Shown here: one piece after another, positions 49,316-58,068 of the stretch
Numbering within the stretch: position 1 is the stretch's first letter
Layout: the number at the start of each line of letters is the position of its first letter
Made by a program: the position numbers and the translations under genes
The notes under the pieces: model-generated
The model's database searches: none
The model's input: only the letters and a program-made list of their open reading frames with translations
What the model was told of the DNA's origin: nothing
Source: Streptomyces orinoci
GTDB lineage: Bacteria; Actinomycetota; Actinomycetes; Streptomycetales; Streptomycetaceae
Direction of reading: 5' to 3'
Assembly (NCBI RefSeq): GCF_003121295.1
Contig: NZ_PHNC01000029.1
Coordinates: 186,001 to 250,000 of the forward strand
DNA: 64,000 bases

Positions 49316-52300
49316 TCAGATGAGGGCGGTGGCCTCCGCCAAGGTGAGCCGGCCGCCCTCGGCATACGCCCGCCGGTAGGCCTCCTCGCCCAGCGCCGCG
49401 CGTGCCCCGGCCTCCGTCCGCTGCCGGACCTCCCGTTCCAGCGACTGCTCCTCGGGACCGCCGACCCGCAGCACGGCGGACGCGCCCAGCAGCCGGGCCG
49501 CCGCCAACGCGTGTTCCTCGCCGTCCAGATGGGCGTGGGCGTAGGCGGCGTGCATCAGCTGCATCACCGGCAGCTTGACCGCCACAAAGGCGGACATCGG
49601 ATCGTCCAGCATCTCCAGGGCCTGGCGAACCCTGGGCAGCGCCTCCTCGGGCCGTCCCCCCAGTACATCCAGCCAGGACAGCAGCCCCAGCATCATGCCC
49701 TGGAACAGCCGGATGGACCGGTGCTTGAACTCCGCCAGCAGCTCCAGCAGGAGCTCCCGGCCCTCCGCCAGCCGCCCGGCGCGGGCGACCCTGATGGCGA
49801 GGGTGAGCCGGATGAGGAAGTCCACATCCGGAACGCCGCCCTCTGCCTCATCCTTCGCCTGCCGCAGCATCCGCTCGTTCTCGGCGGCGTCGATGATCCC
49901 GGCTTCCATCAGCATCTCCGCCAGCCGGGAGCGCATCAGCGCCACCTGGGTGATGGCCCCCACCGCGCGGGCGCTGTCCATGGCCTCCCGGTAGTCCTCG
50001 GCGGCGGCCTCGAACTCCCCCAGGCGCTCCCGGCTTTCACCGCGCCCGGCCAGCGCCTCGGCCACTCCCCAGGCGTCCCCGGTGCGCCGGAAGATCTCCA
50101 GGCTCTCGTCCGCGTCCCGCCGCGCCTGCTCGGCCCGGCCGGGCCACTCATTGCCCACCTTGGCGCGCTGCTGGAGGTGATAGGCCAGCTCCCACTCATA
50201 GCCCAGCTCCCGGCTCAGTGCCACGGCCCGGTCGAGGTCATCGAAGAGCAGGGCGAAGTCGCTGGTGAGCAGCCGGGCGTAGATCCACAGCATGCCGGGG
50301 GTACGCAGGGTCTGCGGCGGCCGGTGCCGGTAGACCGACAGCACGGCCCGCAACCGGGCCTGCATCTCGGGTGAGTTGAACACCCGCATATCGGACTCCG
50401 CGGTGGAGATGACGATCAGCCGCACCTGCCGCCGGGCCTCCTGGAACAGTTCCGGGCGCATCGGCGGCGGGGCGTCGATGCACCGCTCGGTGAGCGGCGG
50501 GGCGATCTCCACCGGCTCCTGGAAGGGGTCGGGCCCCATCTGGGCCACCGCCTCCGACCAGATACGGTTGTCGGCCAGCCGGGCGCGCAGGGTCCAGAAC
50601 CAGTTGAGCGAGAGCACCAGGCACAGGGCCTCGTGTTCATCGCCCGCCGCCACGGCGTGCCGCAGCGCGGCCCGCATATTGTCCTGTTCCCGCTCCAGCC
50701 GGTCCACCCAGTGCCGCTGCTGCGGCCCGCGCAGCAAGGGGTCGGCGGTACGGGCCAGTTCGCGGTAGTGCACCAGATGCCGGCGCTCCACCTCGGGGCG
50801 CTCACCGGCCTCGTCCAGCCGCTCCCCCGCGTACTCGCCGACCGTCTCCAGCAGCCGGTAGCGCATCTCACCCCGGTCGTCGGGGGCCGCCACCATCAGG
50901 GACTTGTCCACCAACGAACCGACCACTACCGCCACTTCCGGGGCGGGCACCGACTCCGGATCCGCGCACACCGCCTCGGCGGCAGGCAGGTCGCAGCCGC
51001 CGGAGAACACCGAGAGCCTGCGCAGTACGGCGCGTTCGGGCTCGTCCAGCAGGTCCCAGGACCAGTCCACCACCGCGCGCAGCGTCTGCTGGCGGGGCAG
51101 CACGGTGCGGCTGCCCGAGGTCAGCAGCCGGAAGCGGTCGTCCAGGCGGTCGGCCAGGCCGCGCGGGGTGAGCATCCGCAGCCGGGCGGCGGCCAGTTCA
51201 ATGGCCAGCGGCAGTCCGTCCAGCCGGCGGCAGATCTCGGCGCAGGCGGCGGGGTCGTCCTCGATACGGAAGCCGGGGCGGGCGGTGGCCCCCCGGTCGG
51301 CGAGCAGCCGCAGCGCGACCGGGTCCGGCAGCGGCTCCACCGGACGCACCAACTCCCCCGGCAGGGCGAGGGGTTCGCGGCTGGTGGCCAGTACGGTGAC
51401 GCCGGGGCAGTGCGCCAGCAGCGTCTCCGCCAGCCGGGCAGCCGCGGTCACCAGATGCTCGCAGTTGTCCAGCACCAGCAGCATCCGGCGCTGGGCGCAG
51501 TGTTCGGCGAGCCGGGCCAGCGGGTCATGGGCGGTGGTGTCGGCCGCCACCCGCAGGCCCTCGGCGGTGCCGCGCACCACGGTCTCGCGGGCACCCAGGG
51601 CGGTGATCACCGCCTCGGGCACGGAGTCCTCATCCTCCAGCGGCGCCAGTTCGGCGAACCAGACGCCATCCGGCCAGGCGTCGGCCGCCGCCTCGGCGGC
51701 CTCCTGGGACAGCCGGGTCTTCCCCGCCCCGCCCGGCCCCAGCAGGGTGACCAGCCGATGCGTGGCCAAATCGGCCCGGATGCTGGCCACGTCCTGCTCG
51801 CGCCCGACGAAGGAGGTCAGCCGGGCGCGCAGATTCCCCCGCCGGGGCCGGGTCGTCGCGGCCCCGCCAGGACTGCGGGTCCCACCAGGCCCGCCGGGCC
51901 CGCCGGGTCCGCCGCGCCCGGTAGGCCTGGGCATGTCCGGCCCCCCGGCGATGCCCGGACGCGGCGCATGGGGCGACGGTGCCGGGGTGAGCAACTCCGC
52001 GTGCACGGAACGCAATTCGGGGCCCGGGTCGGCGCCGAGGCGGTCGGCGAGCATGGTGCGCAGTTGCTCATAGGCGGCCAGGGCCTCCGCCGGGCGGCCG
52101 GAGGCGCGCAGGGCTCGCAGGCGCAGCGCCTGGAGGGGCTCGTCCAGGGGGTGGCCGGTGCACAGCTCGGCCAGCTCCGGCAGGGCCTGTTCGGCCTGGC
52201 CCAGGGCGACGGCGGCGGCCAGCCGGTCGCGGCGGGCGTCCAGGCGGCGGGCCGCCAGCCGGGCGGCCTCGGCCTGGTGGCCGGGCAGGTCGGCCAGGGC

Positions 52301-52699
52301 GGGGCCGCGCCACAGGGCGAGCGCGTCCTCCAGCAGCACCGCCGCCTTGCCGGGGTCGCCGTCGGCCAGCGCCCTGGCCCCCTCCTCCGCCAGCCGCTGG
52401 AAGCGGTGCAGATCGACCTGGTCGGGTTCGGCGCACAGCCGGTAGCCGCCGGCCACCGACTCCACGGCGTCCCGGCCGATGGCCCGGCGCAGCCGCCCGA
52501 CCAGCGCCTGGAGCGCCCCGGTCGCGTCCGCCGGGGGCTCGGCGCCCCAGACGGCGTCGGTCAGCGCTCCGGTGGTGCGGGTGCGGCCCGGGTGCAGGGC
52601 CAGGGCGCCCAGCAGGGCGCGCAGCCGGGCGCCGCCGAGGGCCACCGGCTGACCGTCGGGCGCATGGACCTGGGTGGTGCCGAGGATGCCGTAACGCAC
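49316..52699 (-). CDS. BTAD/SARP-type regulator with NB-ARC and TPR domains
   Basis: A 1127-residue AfsR-like regulator. It has a winged helix at about residues 1-95 (YGILGTTQVHAPDGQPVALG) and a BTAD helical domain at about 95-240. A Pro/Gly-rich linker (GGPGGPGGPGG) precedes an NB-ARC-type ATPase with Walker A LLGPGGAGKTRLS and LLVLDNCEHL as Walker B. Helical TPR-like repeats run to the end. The start was placed at GTG 52699, 9 bases after GGGGGAG, where the family sequence begins; ATG 52720 is the alternative. No obvious biosynthetic cluster follows. Confidence 0.9.
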   Translation of the reverse strand: MRYGILGTTQVHAPDGQPVALGGARLRALLGALALHPGRTRTTGALTDAVWGAEPPADATGALQALVGRLRRAIGRDAVESVAGGYRLCAEPDQVDLHRFQRLAEEGARALADGDPGKAAVLLEDALALWRGPALADLPGHQAEAARLAARRLDARRDRLAAAVALGQAEQALPELAELCTGHPLDEPLQALRLRALRASGRPAEALAAYEQLRTMLADRLGADPGPELRSVHAELLTPAPSPHAPRPGIAGGPDMPRPTGRGGPGGPGGPGGTRSPGGAATTRPRRGNLRARLTSFVGREQDVASIRADLATHRLVTLLGPGGAGKTRLSQEAAEAAADAWPDGVWFAELAPLEDEDSVPEAVITALGARETVVRGTAEGLRVAADTTAHDPLARLAEHCAQRRMLLVLDNCEHLVTAAARLAETLLAHCPGVTVLATSREPLALPGELVRPVEPLPDPVALRLLADRGATARPGFRIEDDPAACAEICRRLDGLPLAIELAAARLRMLTPRGLADRLDDRFRLLTSGSRTVLPRQQTLRAVVDWSWDLLDEPERAVLRRLSVFSGGCDLPAAEAVCADPESVPAPEVAVVVGSLVDKSLMVAAPDDRGEMRYRLLETVGEYAGERLDEAGERPEVERRHLVHYRELARTADPLLRGPQQRHWVDRLEREQDNMRAALRHAVAAGDEHEALCLVLSLNWFWTLRARLADNRIWSEAVAQMGPDPFQEPVEIAPPLTERCIDAPPPMRPELFQEARRQVRLIVISTAESDMRVFNSPEMQARLRAVLSVYRHRPPQTLRTPGMLWIYARLLTSDFALLFDDLDRAVALSRELGYEWELAYHLQQRAKVGNEWPGRAEQARRDADESLEIFRRTGDAWGVAEALAGRGESRERLGEFEAAAEDYREAMDSARAVGAITQVALMRSRLAEMLMEAGIIDAAENERMLRQAKDEAEGGVPDVDFLIRLTLAIRVARAGRLAEGRELLLELLAEFKHRSIRLFQGMMLGLLSWLDVLGGRPEEALPRVRQALEMLDDPMSAFVAVKLPVMQLMHAAYAHAHLDGEEHALAAARLLGASAVLRVGGPEEQSLEREVRQRTEAGARAALGEEAYRRAYAEGGRLTLAEATALI

Positions 52700-52808
52700 C
52701 GGCCCATTCTCCCCCGCCATTACGACATTCGGACCGCGACCAAGTACCGTCGCCCGGAACCCGTCCGTACGCCCGGTATCTCCCGGCACCCACCCCAGGA
52801 GCACTCAG

Positions 52809-53621
52809 ATGGCATTCGACGCGACCCGCGGCGCGCGGCGCGTGAGCCCCGTCTTCCTCGCCCTTGTCGCCATCATGGCGGTCTCCCTGTGGGCGATCTG
52901 GACGGATTTCTCGGCCAGCCCCGGTTTCGCCGTCTTCCTCTTCGTGGTCTCGGCCTGGGTGGTGTCGCTCTGTCTGCATGAGTACGCGCACGCCCGTACC
53001 GCGCTGCACAGCGGGGACATCTCCATCGGGGCCAAGGGCTATCTGACCCTCAACCCGCTCGCCTACACCCACGCCCTGCTGAGCGTGGTGCTGCCGGTGG
53101 TCTTTGTGATCATGGGCGGGATCGGTCTGCCGGGCGGTGCGGTGTTCATCGAACGGCACCGCATCCAGGGCCGCTGGCGGCACAGTGCGATCTCGGCGGC
53201 CGGCCCGCTGACCAATGTGCTGTTCGCGGCGGTGTGCACCGCGCCGTTCTGGCTGCACGCCCTGGACGGGGTGCCGGAGCATGTCCGCTATGCCCTGGCC
53301 TTCCTGGCGCTGCTCCAGGTCTCGGCGGCCATCCTCAATCTGCTGCCGGTGCCGGGCCTGGACGGCTACGGGATCATCGAGCCCTGGCTGTCATACGGGG
53401 TACGGCGGCAGATCGAGCCCTTCGCGCCCTTCGGCCTGCTGGCGGTGTTCGGCTTCCTGTGGATCCCCTCGGTGAACGACGCCTTCTTCCATGTCATCGA
53501 CTCGGTGCTGCGGGTGCTGGGGGTCAGTGACTGGGACACCTACTGGGGCCAGCGGCTGTTCCGCTTCTGGCAGGGGAACCCGGAGATCCCGGACCTCGGC
53601 GGCTACCTGATCACTCGCTGA
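52809..53621 (+). CDS. Site-2 protease family (M50) membrane metalloprotease
   Basis: A 270-residue intramembrane protease of the M50B group. The zinc motif is H57-E-Y-A-H61 (LCLHEYAHARTAL). The second ligand is the Asp in LLPVPGLDGYGI near residue 184. About six membrane segments and no PDZ domain, as in short Streptomyces members. CAGGAG precedes the ATG. Divergent from the SARP gene; substrate unknown, possibly a membrane-held regulator. Confidence 0.9.
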   Translation: MAFDATRGARRVSPVFLALVAIMAVSLWAIWTDFSASPGFAVFLFVVSAWVVSLCLHEYAHARTALHSGDISIGAKGYLTLNPLAYTHALLSVVLPVVFVIMGGIGLPGGAVFIERHRIQGRWRHSAISAAGPLTNVLFAAVCTAPFWLHALDGVPEHVRYALAFLALLQVSAAILNLLPVPGLDGYGIIEPWLSYGVRRQIEPFAPFGLLAVFGFLWIPSVNDAFFHVIDSVLRVLGVSDWDTYWGQRLFRFWQGNPEIPDLGGYLITR

Positions 53622-53793
53622 CGGCCGCGCGCTCCGCCCGCGCCCGGCGCACGTAGTACCAGGCCATATTGGAGGAGACGCCCAGCAGCAGCACCCAGAT
53701 CACACCCAGCCAGCTGCCGCGTGCGAAGGAGACGACGGCGGCCACGGTCGCGAGGACGCAGACGGCGAGGGCGTAGAGGGCGAGGCGGGGCAT
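53611..53793 (-). CDS. Small two-segment membrane protein
   Basis: A 60-residue protein with two hydrophobic helices (LALYALAVCVLATVAAVVSF and WLGVIWVLLLGVSSNMAWYY) and a basic tail RRARAERAA. AGGAG before ATG 53793 sets the start. It overlaps the end of the convergent protease gene by 11 bases. No family recognised; a partner of the protease is possible but unproved. Confidence 0.72.
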   Translation of the reverse strand: MPRLALYALAVCVLATVAAVVSFARGSWLGVIWVLLLGVSSNMAWYYVRRARAERAAVSE

Positions 53794-53953
53794 GGGGGGC
53801 GGCTCCTGTCGGCAACGCGGTCGCGTACTGGACCCGCCCATTGTCCCCCATGCCCCGTTTGCGGCCGCGGGGTGTACCGGGCCCCGGTGCGGGATGCCGG
53901 GGCAATACGTCGCGTCACGCACCGGCGTCAGACGTCGGCTTCAAACGTCGGCG

Positions 53954-54682
53954 TCAGACGTCGGTGATCCGCAGGCCCGCGTGCGCCTTGTACCGCCGGT
54001 TCACCGAGATCAGATTGGCGACCAGCGACTCCACCTGGTGGGCGTTGCGCAGCCGCCCGGCGAACACCCCGCGCATCCCGGGGATACGGGCGGCCAGCGC
54101 CTGCACCAGGTCGGTGTCGGCCCGCTTGTCGCCCAGCACCATCACATCGGTGTCGATCTCGGCGATCTCCGGGTCGGAGAGCAGCACCGCGGAGAGGTGG
54201 TGGAAGGCGGCGGTCACCCGGGACTCCGGCAGCAGCGCCGCGGCCTGCTCGGCCGCACTGCCCTCCGCCGGCTTCAGGGCGTAGGCGCCCTGCTTGTCGA
54301 AGCCCAGCGGGTTGACGCAGTCGATCACCAGCTTTCCGGCCAGCTCCTCGCGCAGCGCCTCCAGGGTCTTGGCGTGTCCCTCCCAGGGCACCGCGACGAT
54401 CACCACATCGCTGCGCCGGGAACATTCGGCGTTGTCCGCGCCCTCGATGCCCAGGCCCAGCTCGGCGGCGGCGGCCTCGGCCCGCTCGGCCGCCCGGGAG
54501 CCGATGATCACCCGCTGGCCCGCCTTGGCCAGCCGGTAGGCCAGGCCGCGTCCCTGGTCACCGGTGCCGCCCAGAACGCCGACCACCAGGCCGGAAACAT
54601 CGGGGAGGGCCCAGGGGTCCTTGGCAGCGGGCTTGGTGGTCGCGGGGGAAGTCCCGGCAGAAGCGTCAGCAGAAGCAGTCAT
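53954..54682 (-). CDS. npdG: F420H2:NADP+ oxidoreductase (NADPH-dependent F420 reductase)
   Basis: A 242-residue Rossmann enzyme linking NADPH and coenzyme F420. The N-terminal 30 residues are an Ala/Thr/Lys leader. Then GVLGGTGDQGRGLAYRLAKA with VIIGSR binds NADP. VVIVAVPWEGHAKTLEAL, LVIDCVNPLGFDKQGAYAL and TAAFHHLSAVLL match Fno/NpdG enzymes. Supplies reduced F420 to enzymes such as the Ddn-like protein at 32252. CAGTAT lies seven bases before the ATG, so a leaderless message is possible. Confidence 0.9.
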   Translation of the reverse strand: MTASADASAGTSPATTKPAAKDPWALPDVSGLVVGVLGGTGDQGRGLAYRLAKAGQRVIIGSRAAERAEAAAAELGLGIEGADNAECSRRSDVVIVAVPWEGHAKTLEALREELAGKLVIDCVNPLGFDKQGAYALKPAEGSAAEQAAALLPESRVTAAFHHLSAVLLSDPEIAEIDTDVMVLGDKRADTDLVQALAARIPGMRGVFAGRLRNAHQVESLVANLISVNRRYKAHAGLRITDV

Positions 54683-54800
54683 GACAGGGATACTGTCACG
54701 CCCGCTCAGAGCCCGGTCCGGTCCCCGGGGTCCGTTCCCTAACGGGTGAGGCAGGCCGCTTTCCCGTTCCCCGCCGCGCCGCGGTCGGCAGGATGGGGCC

Positions 54801-55427
54801 GTGGACGCGGTACGGGTCGCGCTGCTGCGCGAAGTGCTCGCCGGGGCCGAGTGGTTGCAGGCCACCCGCCGGTTCGCCGGCGCCCTGCGCAGGTCCGCCG
54901 GAGGCCGGGGCGGGGAGCTGCTGCTGCTGGGCAGTGCGGCGTACGAGCCCTGGCACCTGGCCGCGCATCTGGACGAGGAGGCGGCCCGGTCCGGGCTGCC
55001 GGAGCTGTCCCCCACCCTGGTGCGCCACCGGGTGCCGCCCGCTGCCCCGGCCCATCTGTCGGTCGGCCTGGACCGGCTGCGGGAGGCGGGGCGCGGCGAG
55101 ACCCTGCTGGTGGTGCTCGGCCGGACCGGCCCGGACCCGGGCGCCGAGTTGCTGGAGCGGGTGCACCAGGTGCGGCGCGGCGGCGCCACCGTCCTCACCC
55201 TGGACGGCGCACCGGAGGGCGCGCACCGCGAGATGCGCGCCCTGGCCCATGAGGCGCTGTCCGTGCCCCCGGACCTGGAGCCGGACTTCGATCTGGTGCA
55301 GCACCTGCTCAGCGCGGCGGCGGGCGAACCGGTGCCGCCCGCCGCGCCGGGCCGCGGCCGCCGCTTCCGCGACCAACTCTCCCGGCTGGCCGAGCAGTTG
55401 ACCGCTCCGCCGCCGGACCGCTGGTAG
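54801..55427 (+). CDS. Conserved hypothetical, possibly SIS-like
   Basis: A 208-residue soluble protein starting at GTG. The middle (GELLLLGSAAYEPWHLAAHL, then ETLLVVLGRTGPDPGAELLE and GGATVLTLDG) has the alternating strand and helix layout of a sugar-isomerase (SIS) fold, but the Ser/Thr phosphate motif is not clear. Conserved Streptomyces protein by my recollection; no function assigned. A 56-bp gap separates it from the truncated transporter gene. Confidence 0.7.
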   Translation: MDAVRVALLREVLAGAEWLQATRRFAGALRRSAGGRGGELLLLGSAAYEPWHLAAHLDEEAARSGLPELSPTLVRHRVPPAAPAHLSVGLDRLREAGRGETLLVVLGRTGPDPGAELLERVHQVRRGGATVLTLDGAPEGAHREMRALAHEALSVPPDLEPDFDLVQHLLSAAAGEPVPPAAPGRGRRFRDQLSRLAEQLTAPPPDRW

Positions 55428-55483
55428 CGGACGGACGGAAATCCGGTTGCCCGTCCCCCGGGCCGGACCTGAGATGGCCACCC

Positions 55484-56344
55484 GTGACCGAGCACCATCC
55501 CCCTTCCCGCTCCTCCCGGCTGCGCGCCCTGCTGCCCGACCTCACCCCCTGGCACTCCTCCGCCGACTTCCGGCGGTTGTGGCCGGCCGGACCGGTGACG
55601 TCGTTCGGCAGCTTCCTGACCTTCGTCGCGCTGCCGGTGCAGCTGATGGAACTGACCGGTTCCACACTGGCGGTGGGCGCCATCGGGGCGGTGGAGCTGG
55701 TGCCGCTGATGGTCTTCGGGCTCTACGGCGGGGCGCCGGCGGACGCGCTGGACCGCCGCAAGCTGGTGCTGTGGACCGAGGCGGGGCTGGGTGCGCTCAG
55801 TGCGCTGCTGCTGGCCAACGCGATGCTGCCACACCCCATGGTCTGGCCGCTGTATCTGGTGGCCGCCCTGGTCAGCGCGCTGTCCGGGCGGCAGCGGCCG
55901 GCCCTGCAGGCGCTGCTGCCCCAAGTGGTGGCCCATGAGCAGCTGCCCGCCGGCATCGCACTGAACACCGTCCGCTGGCAGGCGGGTGCCATCGCCGGGC
56001 CCTCGCCGGCCGGAGTGATCATGGCCTATAGCCGCCCCGCACGGCGGTCGGGTCCCCGGCGCCCGGCACAGCGGGGCCACTGCCCATGCGCGGCGGAACG
56101 CGACGGGGTGGTGCCCCTGCGCCAGGGGCCGGCGTGCCCCCCGCCGGTCAGTCGTCCTTCCAGCGCGGGTCCTCGCGCCACTGCTCATTGCGCTCGCGCG
56201 CCGTTTCCATGGCGTGCCCGGCCTCCTCGCGGGTGCCATACGGGCCCATCCGGTCCGCCGCCCGGCACTCCGGCCCCTCCTCGACCACTTGATGCTTCAG
56301 GCAGTAGTACCACTCACCCGGCTTACCGGCCGGAGTCCGCTTGA
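55484..56344 (+). pseudogene. MFS transporter, 3' half lost
   Basis: Residues 1-182 are a normal N-terminal half of an EntS-like (MFS_3) major facilitator: SSADFRRLWPAGPVTSFGSF, ADALDRRKLVLWTEAGLGAL, LQALLPQVVAHEQLPAGIAL, VRWQAGAIAGPSPAGVIMAY. After about base 56030 the frame becomes Arg/Pro/Ser-rich with no membrane segments and runs antisense through the next gene to 56344. Normal members have about 400 residues and 12 segments. A deletion of the second half is the simplest reading; the remaining product would not transport. Confidence 0.75.
56113..56129. terminator. Hairpin after the 68-residue gene
   Basis: GCCCCTG (56113-56119) pairs with CAGGGGC (56123-56129) around three bases, 19 bp beyond the end of the minus-strand small gene. 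Confidence 0.45.
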
Positions 56345-56354
56345 ACAGGGCCAT
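56148..56354 (-). CDS. Conserved small protein of Streptomyces
   Basis: A 68-residue charged protein: MALFKRTPAGKPGEWYYCLK, HQVVEEGPECRAADRMGPYG, TREEAGHAMETARERNEQW. Two Cys and many aromatics in the first half and a helical C-terminus. I recall near-identical proteins throughout Streptomyces, without an assigned role. GAGGAG lies about 6 bases before the ATG. Divergent from map with a 58-bp gap. Confidence 0.82.
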   Translation of the reverse strand: MALFKRTPAGKPGEWYYCLKHQVVEEGPECRAADRMGPYGTREEAGHAMETARERNEQWREDPRWKDD

Positions 56355-56399
56355 CGTGCCCTCCTCTCCTCACCCACATGCTCCCCGAGAGCCGCTGAC

Positions 56400-56405
56400 T
56401 ACACT
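56400..56405 (+). promoter_or_regulatory. -10 box of leaderless map
   Basis: TACACT ends seven bases before the ATG of map, identical in sequence and nearly in spacing to the nadE box. No ribosome site between. Confidence 0.55.
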
Positions 56406-56412
56406 CGCTGAC

Positions 56413-57270
56413 ATGTCTGGCCAGTCACTTCTCGTCCCCGGGAGACTCTCTCCCACCCGCCCCGTCCCGCCCTCCATCCCCCGGCCCGAGTACGTCGGCA
56501 AGCCGGCCCCGACGCCGTACTCCGGCCCGGAGGTCCAGGACGCCGAAACCATCGAGCGCATGCGGATCGCGGGCCGTATCGCCGCCCAGGCGATGGCGGA
56601 GGCGGCCAAGCACATCGCCCCCGGTGTGACCACCGATGAACTCGACCGGGTGGCCCATGAGTTCATGTGCGACCACGGCGCCTACCCCTCCACCCTCGGC
56701 TACCGCGGCTTCCCCAAGTCGCTGTGTTCCTCGGTCAACGAGGTGATCTGCCACGGCATTCCGGACTCGACGGTGCTGCGCGACGGCGACATCGTCAACC
56801 TCGATGTGACGGCCTACATCGGCGGCGTGCATGGCGACAACAACGCCACCTACCTCTGCGGCGAGGTGGACGAGGAGTCGCGGCTGCTGGTGGAACGTAC
56901 CCAGGAGGCGCTCAACCGGGCCATCAAGGCGGTCAAGCCGGGCCGCCGGATCAACATCATCGGCCGGGTCATCGAGTCCTACGCCAAGCGCTTCGGCTAT
57001 GGCGTGGTACGGGACTTCACCGGCCACGGCATCAACTCCTCCTTCCACTCCGGCCTGATCGTCCCGCACTACGACAGCCCGCACCACGACACCCTGATCC
57101 AGCCCGGGATGACCTTCACCATCGAGCCGATGCTGACGCTGGGCACCCATGAGTACGACATGTGGGAGGACGGCTGGACCGTGGTCACCAAGGACCGCAA
57201 GCGGACGGCGCAGTTCGAGCACACCCTGGTGGTCACCGAGACGGGAGCGGAAATCCTGACCCTGCCGTGA
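56413..57270 (+). CDS. map: Methionine aminopeptidase, type I
   Basis: A 285-residue enzyme removing N-terminal Met. The first 40 residues (VPPSIPRPEYVGKP) are the Pro-rich extension of actinobacterial type Ic enzymes. Metal and active-site motifs: GDIVNLDVTAYIGGVHGDNN (two Asp), DFTGHGINSSFH (His), TFTIEPMLTLG (Glu) and QFEHTLVVTETG (Glu). ICHGIPD contains the substrate His. The transcript appears leaderless (TACACT seven bases upstream). Confidence 0.95.
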   Translation: MSGQSLLVPGRLSPTRPVPPSIPRPEYVGKPAPTPYSGPEVQDAETIERMRIAGRIAAQAMAEAAKHIAPGVTTDELDRVAHEFMCDHGAYPSTLGYRGFPKSLCSSVNEVICHGIPDSTVLRDGDIVNLDVTAYIGGVHGDNNATYLCGEVDEESRLLVERTQEALNRAIKAVKPGRRINIIGRVIESYAKRFGYGVVRDFTGHGINSSFHSGLIVPHYDSPHHDTLIQPGMTFTIEPMLTLGTHEYDMWEDGWTVVTKDRKRTAQFEHTLVVTETGAEILTLP

Positions 57271-57334
57271 TCGGGTGCCCGGCGGTAAGGTCTTCCCGAC
57301 AGCATGTCGGGAAGCCCGTCACCGGAGGTCCGCC

Positions 57335-57997
57335 TTGGACTCGCCCGCCGCGACACCCTTCTCCACGCTCATCCGCACCGCCTCGCACCAGCAGCATCTG
57401 GAGGCCGAGAACTCGTCGTTCATGAGCAACCTGCTCGGCGGGCGGCTCGGGGTGGCCGCCTACCGCGCCTATACGGAGCAACTCTGGTTTGTCTACCGGG
57501 CCTTGGAGTCCTGCTCGGCCGAGCTGGCCGGTGATCCGGTGGCGGGCCCGTTCCTCCGCCCCGAGCTGGCCCGCACCGCCCAGCTGGAGCGCGATCTGAC
57601 GCACCTGGGCGGTCCGGGGTGGCGTACGGGCCTGGTTCCACTGCCCGCCACCGCGGCCTACGCGGCCCGTATCGAGGACTGCGCCCGCACCTGGCCGGCC
57701 GGTTATGTCGCCCACCACTACACGCGCTATCTGGGCGACCTCTCCGGCGGCCAGGTCATCCGCGGCACCGCGGAGAAGACCTGGGGCTTCGCCCGGAAGG
57801 GCGATGGGGTGCGGTTCTATGTCTTCGAGGGGATCGCCAACCCTGCCGAGTTCAAGCGGGAGTACCGGGGGCTGCTGGATGCGGTGCCCTTGGACGACCT
57901 GGAGAAGCGGCAGGTCATCGACGAGTGCCGACGGGCTTTCGCGCTGAACACGGCGGTGTTCCGGGAGCTGGGCGAGGCATTCCCGCTCAGCGCTTAG
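57335..57997 (+). CDS. hmuO: Heme oxygenase (biliverdin-producing), TTG start
   Basis: A 220-residue heme oxygenase that opens heme to biliverdin, iron and CO. Proximal His is H21 in the H-x-x-A-E motif (QHLEAENSSF). The distal-helix signature YLGDLSGGQVIRG is complete. GGAGG six bases before TTG 57335 fixes the start at this rare initiation codon; the ATG 60 bases earlier has no such site and adds a non-homologous leader. Length matches bacterial HmuO. It may serve iron recovery; no heme uptake genes adjoin. Confidence 0.9.
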   Translation: MDSPAATPFSTLIRTASHQQHLEAENSSFMSNLLGGRLGVAAYRAYTEQLWFVYRALESCSAELAGDPVAGPFLRPELARTAQLERDLTHLGGPGWRTGLVPLPATAAYAARIEDCARTWPAGYVAHHYTRYLGDLSGGQVIRGTAEKTWGFARKGDGVRFYVFEGIANPAEFKREYRGLLDAVPLDDLEKRQVIDECRRAFALNTAVFRELGEAFPLSA

Positions 57998-58032
57998 GGG
58001 GTTTGGCGCGTTGTCGGGTGCGGGTTGCGTGT

Positions 58033-58068
58033 GGCTGCTCGCGCAGTTCCCCGCGCCCCTCAAGGGGC
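58033..58068. repeat. Dispersed GCAGTTCCCCGCGCCCC element, copy 2
   Basis: Bases 58033-58060 match copy 1 (47377-47404) at 27 of 28 positions. Here the right arm differs: GCCCCT (55-60 of 580xx) pairs with AGGGGC (63-68). It lies between the convergent heme oxygenase and PhzF genes and runs into the PhzF stop region. Confidence 0.7.

Noticed and set aside
49316..52699. Antibiotic biosynthetic cluster around the SARP gene
   Set aside because: Neighbours are an ABC exporter, a protease and core genes. No synthase, NRPS, terpene cyclase or tailoring set is in the window.
50633..52981. Open frame of about 780 codons on the plus strand
   Set aside because: Antisense to the SARP gene and running into the protease gene; no motifs.
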